Origin: Sphaerobacter thermophilus DSM 20745
GTDB lineage: Bacteria > Chloroflexota > Chloroflexia > Thermomicrobiales > Thermomicrobiaceae
Length of the DNA stretch: 64,000 nucleotides
Direction: 5' to 3'
Assembly: GCF_000024985.1 (NCBI RefSeq)
Contig: NC_013523.1
Span: forward strand, 2,294,001-2,358,000
Of this stretch, positions 46,391 through 54,621 are shown in pieces (position 1 is the stretch's first letter; the number at the start of each line of letters is the position of its first letter). A program made the position numbers and the translations under genes. The notes below the pieces were generated by a model. It was not told where the DNA came from, did no database searches, and saw nothing but the letters and a program-made list of their open reading frames with translations.

Positions 46391-47479
46391 ATGCGTTTCA
46401 ATCTGATGTTGCCGATCTTCCGCAAGGATCTGCGCGACGCGATCCGGGACGCGCGGGTGCTGGTCGCCGTCATCGTCCCGCTCGGCCTGGGGATCCTCTA
46501 CGGCCAGATCTTCAGCGACGAGGCACCGACCTTCGAAGTCGACATCGCGTACCACGCCGCGGGCCAGACGCAACTGCTCGACACCCTGCAGACGGCTGCC
46601 GGCCCGGCGGTCAAGCTCATCGTCACCGCCTATGACGACGAGGCGGCAGTACGTGAGCAAGTGGCCAACGAGGATGCCGACGTCGGCCTCGTCATCCCGG
46701 CCGGGTTCGACGAAGGCGTCGCCGAGGGTAGCTCGCCGCCGCTGACGGTCATTCGCGGCCAGACCAACAGCGACGCCGACCTCGTCACCGCCATCCTGGA
46801 CGGGGCGCTGCGCACGATGGCCGGGCAACAACCTCCGGCGACGATCCAGCAGGAGATCATCGACGAGCCGCCGAGTGCCGCCCAGGCGATCTTTGAGGAG
46901 CTGGGGCTGCGCCGCTACTTCGTGGTCGCGGTCGCCGTGATGCTGGTCGCTATGATCGGCATGCTGGCCGTGCCGGTCATCCTGGCCGAGGAGGCGGAGA
47001 AGAAGACACTGGACGCGCTGGTGATGGCGGTGTCCTACACCGACGTGATCGTTGCCAAGGCATTGGTCGGCCTGGTGTACGTCGTCATCTCCGTCGGGCT
47101 GCTCCTGGCACTCACCGGCGTCGCCCCTGAGCAACCGGCGCTCTTTATCGGAGCGCTCCTGACTCTCAGTCTGGCGATGATCGGCTTCGGCCTGCTGCTC
47201 GGCGGGGTGTTCAAGAACGCGAACCAGCTCAACACCTGGTCGGGCTTCATCCTTCTCCCGGTGATCGCCCCGGCGTTCATCGCCGGATTGTCCATGCCCG
47301 ACGTGGTCGAGGTCCTGCTCAAGCTGCTCCCGACCAGCCAGGCCGTCCAGCTCATGATCAACGGGCTGAGCGGCCGGGCCTACTTCGCGGACACCTGGCT
47401 CGGCTTCGTCGTGATCCTTGCCTGGACCGCCCTTGCCTACCTGCTGCTCCTGCGCACCCTCCAGCGCCGCGAGGCGTAG
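46391..47479 (+). CDS. ABC-2 type permease
   Basis: A 362-residue ABC-2 permease. One N-terminal hydrophobic segment (about 22-42) is followed by a large extracytoplasmic domain (about 43-175), then about five hydrophobic segments in the C-terminal half, including VMLVAMIGMLAVPVILAEEAEKKTLDALV, where the cytosolic EEAEKKT loop docks the ATPase. ATG at 46391 follows GGAGCGGAG. Resembles the NatB/YhgE-like half-transporters, which work as dimers. Confidence 0.88.
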   Translation: MRFNLMLPIFRKDLRDAIRDARVLVAVIVPLGLGILYGQIFSDEAPTFEVDIAYHAAGQTQLLDTLQTAAGPAVKLIVTAYDDEAAVREQVANEDADVGLVIPAGFDEGVAEGSSPPLTVIRGQTNSDADLVTAILDGALRTMAGQQPPATIQQEIIDEPPSAAQAIFEELGLRRYFVVAVAVMLVAMIGMLAVPVILAEEAEKKTLDALVMAVSYTDVIVAKALVGLVYVVISVGLLLALTGVAPEQPALFIGALLTLSLAMIGFGLLLGGVFKNANQLNTWSGFILLPVIAPAFIAGLSMPDVVEVLLKLLPTSQAVQLMINGLSGRAYFADTWLGFVVILAWTALAYLLLLRTLQRREA

Positions 47480-47670
47480 CGGTCCGGACGCACCGGTAAC
47501 GGGGAGCGGTGGATCAAGGTGAACACCTCGGCATAGGGGGTCCGCCACCCGGCCTGTGCCGCGCTGTGGGATCCTTCACGCCACCCTCCCCTGGCCCATG
47601 CCGACCACGTACATCGTGTTGAGTCATCGGGCGCCATCAACGACGCCCGCTCCCGCCCCGTGCCCGGCCC

Positions 47671-48684
47671 TCAGCCGGCCAGGAAGCAGGCGGCTTCGAC
47701 CTTTGCCTTGAAGTCCGCGGGCAGGGCCGAGCGCCAGTGCCAGGCGCCAGGGTCGGCGGGTTCGGCACGCAGCAGCCGCCCGCCGGAGCAGATCGCCCAC
47801 ACCGTGTCGTCCGGCGCCGCCAGGAACAGCTCGACCATGTCCTCCATCGGCGTCTCGATACCGGTCCCGGCCGGCTCCCAGGTGTCACCTTCGTCGACCG
47901 AGACCACGATGCGGCCCATGCGCCCGACATGCGGCGCCGGGCCGGCGAGCAGCAGATCGGGCCGCGCCGGCGGGACGATCGTGGCGCGCGTGTAGTCCGT
48001 CTCCACCTTGGTCCAGGTCGCGCCGCCATCGCGGGAGCGGGCGATGCCGCCGTACTGGGGCGCACCGTCACCGCGCGGCTGCGACTTCAGCGCGGCATAG
48101 CCGAGGGAAGCGTAGAGAATCCGTGGGTCCGACGGGTGGCCACCGATGTGATGGATGTCGTGGTCAGGCCCGACATCAACGTAGGCCCAGGTGACCCCGC
48201 CGTCGCGACTCTCGATCAACCCACCGACTTCGACCGATGCCAGCAGGCGCTGGCTCTCGCCCGGCGGCGAGTAGATGTTGCGCACCGCGCCGGCCCGCGG
48301 CGAGTAGGGCAGGAACCACTCCTCGTAGCCCGCCAGGTCGCGGATACCCGCCAGTTCCTCCCAGGTGCTGCCGTCGTCCAGGCTGCGGAAGATCCGCCCC
48401 GGCTCGGTGCCGCAGAGCAGCGCGCCCGGACGGGTCGGGTCTGGGGTGATGGTGCGCGCGGCAGGCGCCGTCATCCCGCCGTCGACCGGGGCCCACGTGC
48501 GGCCGCCGTCGCTGCTGCGGAAGAGGCCGTTGCCGTAGCTCCCGGCCAGGATCACGGTGTCGCCGCGTGCGTCGCGGAGCGCGTAGACGGCGCTGATCCG
48601 CTGGTCGTCAAGCCCGAGCGACTCCACGCCGGAGGTCGTCAGCCGGACGACGCCCGCGTCGGTCCCGAGGTACGTCTCGAACAT
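47671..48684 (-). CDS. Asp-box (BNR) beta-propeller protein
   Basis: A 337-residue protein with at least five Asp-box motifs of the SxDxGxTW kind: RSSDGGRTW, RSLDDGSTW, ESRDGGVTW, RSRDGGATW and VSVDEGDTW. They are spaced about 45-70 residues and predict a sialidase/Vps10-like propeller. Catalytic sialidase residues were not recognised, so a binding or sensor role is as likely. No signal peptide. ATG at 48684 follows GGAG; the open frame extends further upstream into a repeat and that part was excluded. Confidence 0.82.
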   Translation of the reverse strand: MFETYLGTDAGVVRLTTSGVESLGLDDQRISAVYALRDARGDTVILAGSYGNGLFRSSDGGRTWAPVDGGMTAPAARTITPDPTRPGALLCGTEPGRIFRSLDDGSTWEELAGIRDLAGYEEWFLPYSPRAGAVRNIYSPPGESQRLLASVEVGGLIESRDGGVTWAYVDVGPDHDIHHIGGHPSDPRILYASLGYAALKSQPRGDGAPQYGGIARSRDGGATWTKVETDYTRATIVPPARPDLLLAGPAPHVGRMGRIVVSVDEGDTWEPAGTGIETPMEDMVELFLAAPDDTVWAICSGGRLLRAEPADPGAWHWRSALPADFKAKVEAACFLAG

Positions 48685-48764
48685 GGGATGCTCCTTCTCG
48701 TCGCCGCGTGCGGCCCGGTTGGATACCCCGATTCTACGCGACTCAGGGAGCAGAGGGCGGGGAC

Positions 48765-48893
48765 GTGGTCCGTGTTGCGTGTTCCGTGTTCCGTATGGGG
48801 CACGTCGCCGTCGCACAGTCCCGGGTGAGACGACTAGCGCGCAAGCGCTCAGGAGCACGGAGCACGCAACACGGACCACGCAACACGGATCGC
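48765..48893. repeat. Inverted repeat element with CGTGTTCC-type arms
   Basis: The left arm GTGGTCCGTGTTGCGT (48765-48780) has an exact reverse complement ACGCAACACGGACCAC at 48864-48879. Each arm continues in a short tandem (GTGTTCCGTGTTCCGT on the left, CACGCAACACGGA on the right). The general plan (tandem-repeat arms around a centre) resembles the 1230-1358 element with different sequence. Confidence 0.65.
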
Positions 48894-48896
48894 GCC

Positions 48897-50258
48897 TCAG
48901 TAGTGGATCGCCACCACCGACCCGACCGACAGGAAGTTCCAGAACCACTCGGCGTCGGGCAGGAGCAGGCCGATGCAGCCGTTGCTACCGAAGCCGCCGA
49001 AGGCGGAGGGCGGCGTCCAGTAGTTCTCATGGATGGCGTACCCGCCGTCCTTGAAGTACTGGGTGAACTGCACGTTCTCCAGGTAGTAGTAGCCAGGCTG
49101 CCCCTTCTGGATCCCGATGGTCGCCGAGTCCATCGTCTCGTTGCGCACCCGGTACTGCACGTTGAAGACGCCGATCGGGGTCTTGCCGTCGCGCCCGGCG
49201 GTGATGATCGCGACGTAGACCGGTCGCGAGCCCTCGTAGGCCACCGCGTAGAAGTTCGACAGGTTGACGTCCACCCAGCGCCCGCCGTAGATCTGCGGCG
49301 GAGCGGCGGGAACCAGCGGCCGCACCCAGGCCGCCGCGACGTAGCGACCGTCACCGATCTGGTACCAGACCGGGATTCCGTCCACCGGGTCGCCTTCGAC
49401 GATGGCGCGGATGGCGACCGGATGCCGGTAGTAGGTTGTGCCGACCGTGGGCGCGTCGAGGCGCGGGGCCGAGCGGATGTTCAGGACGTCGGCAGTAATC
49501 GCGCCGAAGACCGCGCCGTCGTGAGTGCGGATCGCCTTGCCCCAATCGGGATCGAGCAGCCCCGGGAAGGCGGAGATGGCATCGCTGTCTTTCGGGACCG
49601 GTGCGGTGCTGACCCCACGGCTGGCCGCGTAGTCCGCCCCGAGCCGGCCGAGCAGGACCTCGAACTCGGTGCCGCGGTGCTCCGGGTGCCACTCGAAGCG
49701 CGCCCGCTCGAAGTACTGCACCGTCAGCCCGTTCTCGGTGAACTCCTCGCTGATCGGATAGCCGAAGACGTAGAGTCCGCCGTGGCGCTGCCAGTAGTCC
49801 AGGAAGCCGTACGCCAGGGAATGTCCGGTCTCCGGGAAGAAGCGCCGGTGCGGGTCACCCCCGGTGCCGGTATCGGGAGGGAGCGGCCGGAACGGGTCGG
49901 TGTGGCGCAGCCGCTCAGCGACCCAATTGCCCAGGAGCGTCGCCTGCACCACGTAGCGCGTGCCGGCATGCTGGTCGTGCCGCTCGAAGCGCGCCCGCTC
50001 GAAGTACTGCACGAGCATGCCGTCCTCGACGAACGGCTCGGTCAGCGGGTAGCCGAACGTCATCAGACCCCCGTTGGCCTGCCAGGCGGTCAAGAAGTCC
50101 CCACTGAGATGGTGACCGGTTTCATGGAAATAGATCTTGGCCGGCAGGATATCTGCCGCCTGTGCGGCCGGCGCGCCGAATACCCCGGCCACACCGGAAA
50201 TCAGAACCGCAATCAGCACAGCAAGCAGCGGAAGCCGCCGAAGACGGTGCACGCTCAT
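48897..50258 (-). CDS. Secreted L,D-transpeptidase with two YFERARFE modules and an SH3-like domain
   Basis: A 453-residue exported protein. A signal peptide (about 1-35, ending AAQA) is followed by two copies of a 70-residue module (about 40-115 and 135-205) with FPETGHSLAYGFLDYW...FGYPISEEF...VQYFERARFEWHPE. Next come an SH3-like stretch (ADVLNIRSAPRLDAPTVG..., about 255-320) and a YkuD domain (about 330-453) with IHENYWTPPSAFGGFGSNGCIGLL, giving the catalytic H and C. It would crosslink or anchor peptidoglycan. ATG at 50258 has a GGGGGAGG ahead. The modules probably bind the wall. Confidence 0.86.
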   Translation of the reverse strand: MSVHRLRRLPLLAVLIAVLISGVAGVFGAPAAQAADILPAKIYFHETGHHLSGDFLTAWQANGGLMTFGYPLTEPFVEDGMLVQYFERARFERHDQHAGTRYVVQATLLGNWVAERLRHTDPFRPLPPDTGTGGDPHRRFFPETGHSLAYGFLDYWQRHGGLYVFGYPISEEFTENGLTVQYFERARFEWHPEHRGTEFEVLLGRLGADYAASRGVSTAPVPKDSDAISAFPGLLDPDWGKAIRTHDGAVFGAITADVLNIRSAPRLDAPTVGTTYYRHPVAIRAIVEGDPVDGIPVWYQIGDGRYVAAAWVRPLVPAAPPQIYGGRWVDVNLSNFYAVAYEGSRPVYVAIITAGRDGKTPIGVFNVQYRVRNETMDSATIGIQKGQPGYYYLENVQFTQYFKDGGYAIHENYWTPPSAFGGFGSNGCIGLLLPDAEWFWNFLSVGSVVAIHY

Positions 50259-50718
50259 CCCCTCCCCCACCTGTCTGATCTTCTCGGGCCGCGCCCGCTC
50301 TCCTCAGGGTCTTCTGTCGCCCCACCTCTCTCAACGGAGCATGGTGACCGATGTTACATGAACATCGGCATACGCACCCCTCTCCGCTCGTCTCACGTGA
50401 CCGTCACGGGCAGCTTGCCGCGCGGACACGCCGGGGTCGGGCAAACAACAGCACCAGCGCAACCCCGAGTGCGGCGATCAGAACCCGGCCCGATGGCCGG
50501 CTACGGGTCCACACGCTCCGCCACATGGCGCCCCTCCCCTTATCCGGTCGTGTGACAGGCACCATGTCGTCCCATCTTCATCATAGACAGCATCTTCATG
50601 ACGGCGACCTGTACCTCCGGCCAGGATCGCCCTTTCTCATCCCCGCACACTCCACACCGTGCCACGGCCACGCAATGCGAACTGGGGCGAGACGGGGAGA
50701 TCGCGGGACGAACGCAAA

Positions 50719-50763
50719 CGGCCGCTCCCTCATGGGTCGCGCTCACCCCAGGAGGAGCGGCCG
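50719..50763 (-). terminator. Hairpin downstream of the 50801 gene
   Basis: A 10-bp perfect stem CGGCCGCTCC (50719-50728) / GGAGCGGCCG (50754-50763) with a 25-base loop, 37 bp beyond the stop on the minus strand and followed by TTTGCG. The rest of the gap 50259-50800 shows no convincing gene. Confidence 0.45.
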
Positions 50764-50800
50764 ACCCCCTGCCGTGCGGCGGCCAGCGCCGCCGCGCGCG

Positions 50801-52297
50801 TCACTCCTGTACCGGGGTGGCTGAATACAGATGCGCGCCGTAGGTACGGGTGTGCCAGCGGAGGATGCCGATGCCAGGCTCGAACCAGAGGGTGGCGGAG
50901 AGCCTGAAGCCCTGCGGGGCCGCGCGGTCGGTCGACGACGACAGCTCGATCTTCCACGACGGGAAGAGCCCGGCGGGAGTCGCCACCAGGTCACGGCCGA
51001 GAACAAGCCCGCTGACGAGCGTGCGCCGGGGCGGGCCGCTGGTCGAGAGCACGGTGGTGCTGGTTTGCCACTGCACGCCGGTCTCCAACGGCAGCGGCGG
51101 GAGGTAGCGGACCGGCGGCCAGTAGACCGCCGACTCAAGCAGGCGACCGGCTTCGTCCACCTGGTCATGCCCGTGGAGAGTCAGACCATCCGGGCCGACC
51201 GACCAGTAGGTCACAAAGCGCCCGGTCCATCCCGACTCACTGCGGGTAATCAGCGTGGACCCGGCCGTGAAGGACTCCGAGGTGCCGGTGATCCGCCACT
51301 CGGTGTCGATGCCCATCGTCGTCGCGTAGGTCCAGGTCCGGCCCTGGACCATGCCGTACCCCACGAGATCGCCCGTGGACGTGGTGGGGGGCGTGGCCTC
51401 GTAGCGCCAGCGGTGGTAGTGCTGCCCGATGTTCCCCATCTCCACCTGCCACCCGGCCGGGTTGTCCGGCGTGTAGGTCAGCACGCGGCGCTCAAAGGGC
51501 TGCACCAGCACCCAGCGCTCGACCCCGGCCACCTGCACCCGTGTCCAAAACGGGTCGGCGATCGGGTAGCCGAGGACGAAGAGCCAGTCGAACAGCGGCT
51601 CGGCCATGGCGAATCCGCTTTCGCTCGCCACCAGCCCGGGCTGGGTCATGAACTCCCAGAATGCGACCGGGATGTTGTAGCCCACCGGCGTGCCGAAGGG
51701 ACCGGTGTAGGTGATGTAGCGGGTGAAGCGGGCCTTGGGATCCTGGGCGGCCTCGTCGTACGTGCCGGGGCCGTCGGGCAGCAGCGCCATCGTCGCCGCC
51801 TCGCCGGTGCGATCCGGCTGGGTCTGGTCGACGATCGCTTCCAGGTCACGATACGTCGGGAAGGTGTTCGTGGGGTCGCCCGCCACCGGCACCTCCGCAC
51901 CGTGCCCGTTGAGGAACGTCCCGTCACCGATCTGCACGCGTCCGCTGATCAGCTCGCGGGTCAGCAGGCCGCTGGTAACGTACCAGGGGCTCGTCGGGTC
52001 GCCCTGCGGGTCAGTCAACTCCATGCGCCCCTTGTCGAAGTACTGCACCCGGCGCGCACCACCCGGCGCGTCGACGTAGCGCTCAGTGACGACTGCATCG
52101 AGCGGCGCCGGCCCCCAAAGCCAGGAGCGCGTGACCGCCTGGGTGGCGACCGGGCGTTCGGTCCGCTCCCAGAGGCGGGCGAAGGCAGGCTCGCCAATGG
52201 CGGGCGTATCTGGTGCGGCACGCACGCCGACCGGGCTGACGGCGGTGCCTGCCAGAAGCAGGGTGAGGACGATCGCGACACGGAGGAGACTGGACAC
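50801..52297 (-). CDS. Secreted protein with YFxxGRMEL-type modules, function unknown
   Basis: A 498-residue exported protein. The signal peptide starts at GTG 52297 (VSSLLRVAIVLTLLLAGTAVSPVGVRAA) with GGAG seven bases upstream. It shares the module family of the neighbouring L,D-transpeptidase but in diverged form: RRVQYFDKGRMEL...TSGLLTREL near residues 60-110 and FVLGYPIADPFW...WVLVQPFERRVLTYTP near 235-275. The C-terminal half (from about 310) is beta-rich and ends without an anchor. Long open frames upstream of the signal peptide were not included. The role is probably cell-surface; no enzyme motif was recognised. Confidence 0.72.
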   Translation of the reverse strand: MSSLLRVAIVLTLLLAGTAVSPVGVRAAPDTPAIGEPAFARLWERTERPVATQAVTRSWLWGPAPLDAVVTERYVDAPGGARRVQYFDKGRMELTDPQGDPTSPWYVTSGLLTRELISGRVQIGDGTFLNGHGAEVPVAGDPTNTFPTYRDLEAIVDQTQPDRTGEAATMALLPDGPGTYDEAAQDPKARFTRYITYTGPFGTPVGYNIPVAFWEFMTQPGLVASESGFAMAEPLFDWLFVLGYPIADPFWTRVQVAGVERWVLVQPFERRVLTYTPDNPAGWQVEMGNIGQHYHRWRYEATPPTTSTGDLVGYGMVQGRTWTYATTMGIDTEWRITGTSESFTAGSTLITRSESGWTGRFVTYWSVGPDGLTLHGHDQVDEAGRLLESAVYWPPVRYLPPLPLETGVQWQTSTTVLSTSGPPRRTLVSGLVLGRDLVATPAGLFPSWKIELSSSTDRAAPQGFRLSATLWFEPGIGILRWHTRTYGAHLYSATPVQE

Positions 52298-52465
52298 GAC
52301 AGGACTCCGACCCTGGACCACGGCGCCTGCCACACCTTGCAGGTAAGCCCCGGTGTGCGGCGTCACCCATCGGGACGATATGCGCACGCGGGCTAACGGT
52401 ACGGGGTGACGCAGACGACGAAGAGAGTCTAACAGGTCAGGTGCCCTGTGTGTCCCGTTCTCTCG

Positions 52466-52681
52466 CAGGCCACAGTCATGACCCGGCACGATCGCTTTCA
52501 GGCGTGCCGGGACGTGAACCATCTGGTGGAGATGTGTGGTGGCAAGGTGGTCGCGCAGGGAGCGCCGGCCGACGTGGTCACGCCCGCGCTCGTGCGGGAT
52601 CTCTATGGCGTGGATCGCACCCTCGTGAGGGCTCCGCTGACCGGCACACCCATTGTCACGGCCATCCGCCACACGGCGGGC
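52466..52681 (+). pseudogene. C-terminal remnant of an iron-siderophore-type ABC ATPase
   Basis: The reading VMTRHDRFQACRDVNHLVEM followed by GGKVVAQGAPADVVTPALVRDLYGV and TGTPIV matches the last 75 or so residues of FecE/FepC-type ATPases, after the Walker B region. The H-loop is corrupt (family LHDLNxA, here RHDRFQA). Nothing upstream encodes the Walker motifs and no permease gene is near. A dead fragment. Confidence 0.65.
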
Positions 52682-52723
52682 ATGGCCGTCTGCGCCAACG
52701 GCGGTCCATCCGGGCGTTCGGCA

Positions 52724-52921
52724 CTAGTGGAAGTGGTTGTGGCCGCCACCCACGGTCAGGTAGAGGATCGCGATCACCACGGCAATGACGATGATGACGG
52801 TCATCGCCGGCCGCGGGATCTCCTCTTCCTCGTCCTCGTAGTCACCTTGTCCTACATGGCCTGCGAGGTCCAGATCCTCCGGGCCGGTCCCGTGCAGCGG
52901 CTGGTCCGGCTTCTCGGCCAT
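52724..52921 (-). CDS. Mini membrane protein with His-rich tail
   Basis: A 65-residue protein. An acidic cytosolic N-terminus (1-38) is followed by one hydrophobic helix (about 40-58, TVIIVIAVVIAILYLTVG) and the tail GGGHNHFH. ATG at 52921 has GAGGGAG ahead. It starts 13 bp after the stop of the glutaredoxin-like gene, so the two are probably one transcript. The three histidines near the end could bind a metal at the outer face. Not recognised as a known family. Confidence 0.65.
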   Translation of the reverse strand: MAEKPDQPLHGTGPEDLDLAGHVGQGDYEDEEEEIPRPAMTVIIVIAVVIAILYLTVGGGHNHFH

Positions 52922-52934
52922 ACGCTCCCTCGAA

Positions 52935-53171
52935 TCAGGTCAGGCCCAGCAGGCGGGAGAGCCGCGCCTGGTCGAACCCGATGACGACGTGCTCGCCATC
53001 GATCAGCGTTGTCGGCGTCAGGTACGAGCCCAGCTCCAGCAGCTCCCGGAGCGCGTCCGGGTCCTCGGTGATGTCTCGCACCGTATAACTGATGCCGCGT
53101 CGAGATAGATACTCCATCTCCTGGTGGCAGGCCCGTCACCCGGGCTGGGAAAAGATGACGACCGTATGCAT
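52935..53171 (-). CDS. Glutaredoxin-like protein with in-frame UGA at the catalytic cysteine (candidate selenoprotein)
   Basis: Read through one UGA, the 78-residue product has the full glutaredoxin layout: MHTVVIFSQPG, UGA, RACHQEMEYLSRRGISYT, the linking EDPDALRELLELG, cis-proline LTPTTLIDG and the C-terminal VIGFDQARLSRLLGL. The UGA (53138-53136, codon 12) sits exactly where the first Cys of CxxC belongs, giving UxxC. Fifteen bases after it a stem GAGATG / TATCTC with loop GAGTATC (53120-53102) resembles a bacterial SECIS. ATG at 53171, with GAGAG ahead; an in-frame ATG 12 bases upstream is possible. The alternative is a nonsense mutation (TGC to TGA) or a base-call error. A shorter product from ATG 53117 would lack the active site. 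Confidence 0.65.
53102..53120 (-). promoter_or_regulatory. Candidate SECIS hairpin
   Basis: On the minus strand, 15 bases after the UGA, GAGATG pairs with TATCTC (one G-U) around the 7-base loop GAGTATC. The loop begins with G and starts 22 bases past the UGA, inside the window generally accepted for bacterial SECIS elements. The stem is short, so the call is tentative. Confidence 0.4.
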
Positions 53172-53449
53172 AGCGGCTCTCATCTCCGACGCACGCCGCG
53201 ACTCACCGGCGGTAGTCCGCACTGTACCGCAGGATCCCCACCGCGTCCACTCGATGCGCTCCCCGTCCGAATCGTCCATCTTCGTTCATCGTGCGGTACG
53301 ATGAAGGTACGGGGGAGAGGGAAGGTCACGGTCCCGGGAGTGACGAGGGTCGCTGCCCGCGTGGCGGTTTCGGCGCGACCGCCATCGGGCAGGGCGCGGC
53401 GAGCCGATCCACGTGGGTCGGCGCCCGCGCGGATTGTGAGGGGGCGACC

Positions 53450-54433
53450 ATGCGCCAGCGGATCGACGAGCGCATTGTGACGGTCGGGGGTGGCACCGGC
53501 TCCTACACCATGCTGTCGGAGCTGCGCAAGGTCGCCACCAACCTGTGGGCCATCGTCACCATGATGGACTCCGGCGGATCCTCGCGCCGGCTGATCGACG
53601 AGTTCGGCCGCCCGCTGCCGCTGGGTGACCTTCGCCAGGCGCTCGTGGCCCTCTCACGCGCCAGCGCGCTCTGGCGAGAGCTGTTCAACTACCGGTTCCC
53701 CGAGTTCCCCGACGCAACCACCCAGGGCGTCGGCGGCCACGCGCTCGGCAACCTGATCCTCCACGCCCTGCAGGACCTGAACGACGGCGACCTGCTCGGC
53801 GCCATCGAAGACGCCGAGGAACTGCTCCGCACCAACGGGCACGTCATCCCCGTCACGCTCGACCAGTCCACGCTCTGCGCCGAGTTGAGCGACGGCACGG
53901 TGATCCGTGGCGAAGCGGCTATCGACCGCCCCGAGGGCCGGCCGGTGCTCCCGATCCGACGGATCTTCCTCGACCCGCCGGTGCGCGCCACGCTGCGGGC
54001 GCGCAAGGCACTGGAGCGCGCCGACAAGATCCTGATCGGCCCCGGCGACCTCTACACCAGCGTGCTCCCCTGCCTCCTCGTCGAGGGCGTGGCCGAGGCG
54101 ATCCGCGCCAGCGACGGTGAGGTGATCTACATCTGCAACGTGATGACCAAGCACGGCGAAACCGACGGCTTCGCCGCGTCCGATTTCGTGCGGGAAGTCC
54201 ACCGCTACCTGGGGCGCCGGGTCGACGCCGTCGTTGTCAACACCGGCGACTATCCACCGGAGCTGCTCGCCCGCTACGCCGAGGAACGGGCGGAACCGGT
54301 GCGACCCGACCTCGACACGGTGCGGGCACTGGTGCCCCGTGTCCTGACCGGGCCGGTCGCGCACACCGAGCGGCTGATCCGCCACGACGCCGAGCGTGTC
54401 ATCCTGACCATCTGGCCCGAGCTGGCCAGTTGA
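53450..54433 (+). CDS. yvcK: YvcK/CofD-family protein (gluconeogenesis factor, UDP-sugar binding)
   Basis: A 327-residue protein of the YvcK family. Signature pieces are IVTVGGGTGSYTMLSELRK, the loop VTMMDSGGSSRRLIDEFGRPLPLGDLRQAL (about 40-70), QGVGGHALGNLIL and GPGDLYTSVLPCLLVEGVAEAI. YvcK binds UDP-GlcNAc and tunes cell-wall precursor synthesis in Bacillus; the fold is shared with CofD. ATG at 53450 follows GAGGGGG. It lacks its usual partners RapZ and WhiA in this window. Confidence 0.9.
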   Translation: MRQRIDERIVTVGGGTGSYTMLSELRKVATNLWAIVTMMDSGGSSRRLIDEFGRPLPLGDLRQALVALSRASALWRELFNYRFPEFPDATTQGVGGHALGNLILHALQDLNDGDLLGAIEDAEELLRTNGHVIPVTLDQSTLCAELSDGTVIRGEAAIDRPEGRPVLPIRRIFLDPPVRATLRARKALERADKILIGPGDLYTSVLPCLLVEGVAEAIRASDGEVIYICNVMTKHGETDGFAASDFVREVHRYLGRRVDAVVVNTGDYPPELLARYAEERAEPVRPDLDTVRALVPRVLTGPVAHTERLIRHDAERVILTIWPELAS

Positions 54434-54452
54434 CGGCGGCCGGTCCTACTCG

Positions 54453-54473
54453 GGAGCGCTGGCATCGTGCCAG
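54453..54473. repeat. Family-B hairpin, diverged copy with compensating changes
   Basis: GGAGCGCTGGCATCGTGCCAG: the stem is CTGGCA / TGCCAG, where other copies have CCGGCA / TGCCGG, so both arms changed together and pairing is kept. It lies just after yvcK. Confidence 0.5.
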
Positions 54474-54621
54474 TTGACGGCACTGATCCCACCCCGGAAC
54501 GCGATGGCGGGATCTCGATAGTTGGCCACTGACGGCACCGATTCCGCGCTCTAGGCTATCCTCAAGAAGCGTAAGCCGTCGCGGTGCCCCAGGGCACAGC
54601 ACGAGCCCGAGGAGGTGTGCG

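Noticed and set aside
50259-50718. Small genes upstream of the L,D-transpeptidase, including a 68-residue Cys-containing frame near 50.6 kb
   Set aside because: Weak codon pattern, no ribosome binding site and no recognisable motif.
50831-52396. A 521-residue plus-strand frame opposite the secreted protein at 50801
   Set aside because: The minus-strand product has a signal peptide and a known module; the plus frame is Arg/Gly/Ala-rich without motifs.
52935-53117. Short glutaredoxin-like protein beginning after the active site
   Set aside because: It would lack the first strand and the whole CxxC site; homology clearly continues upstream through the UGA.
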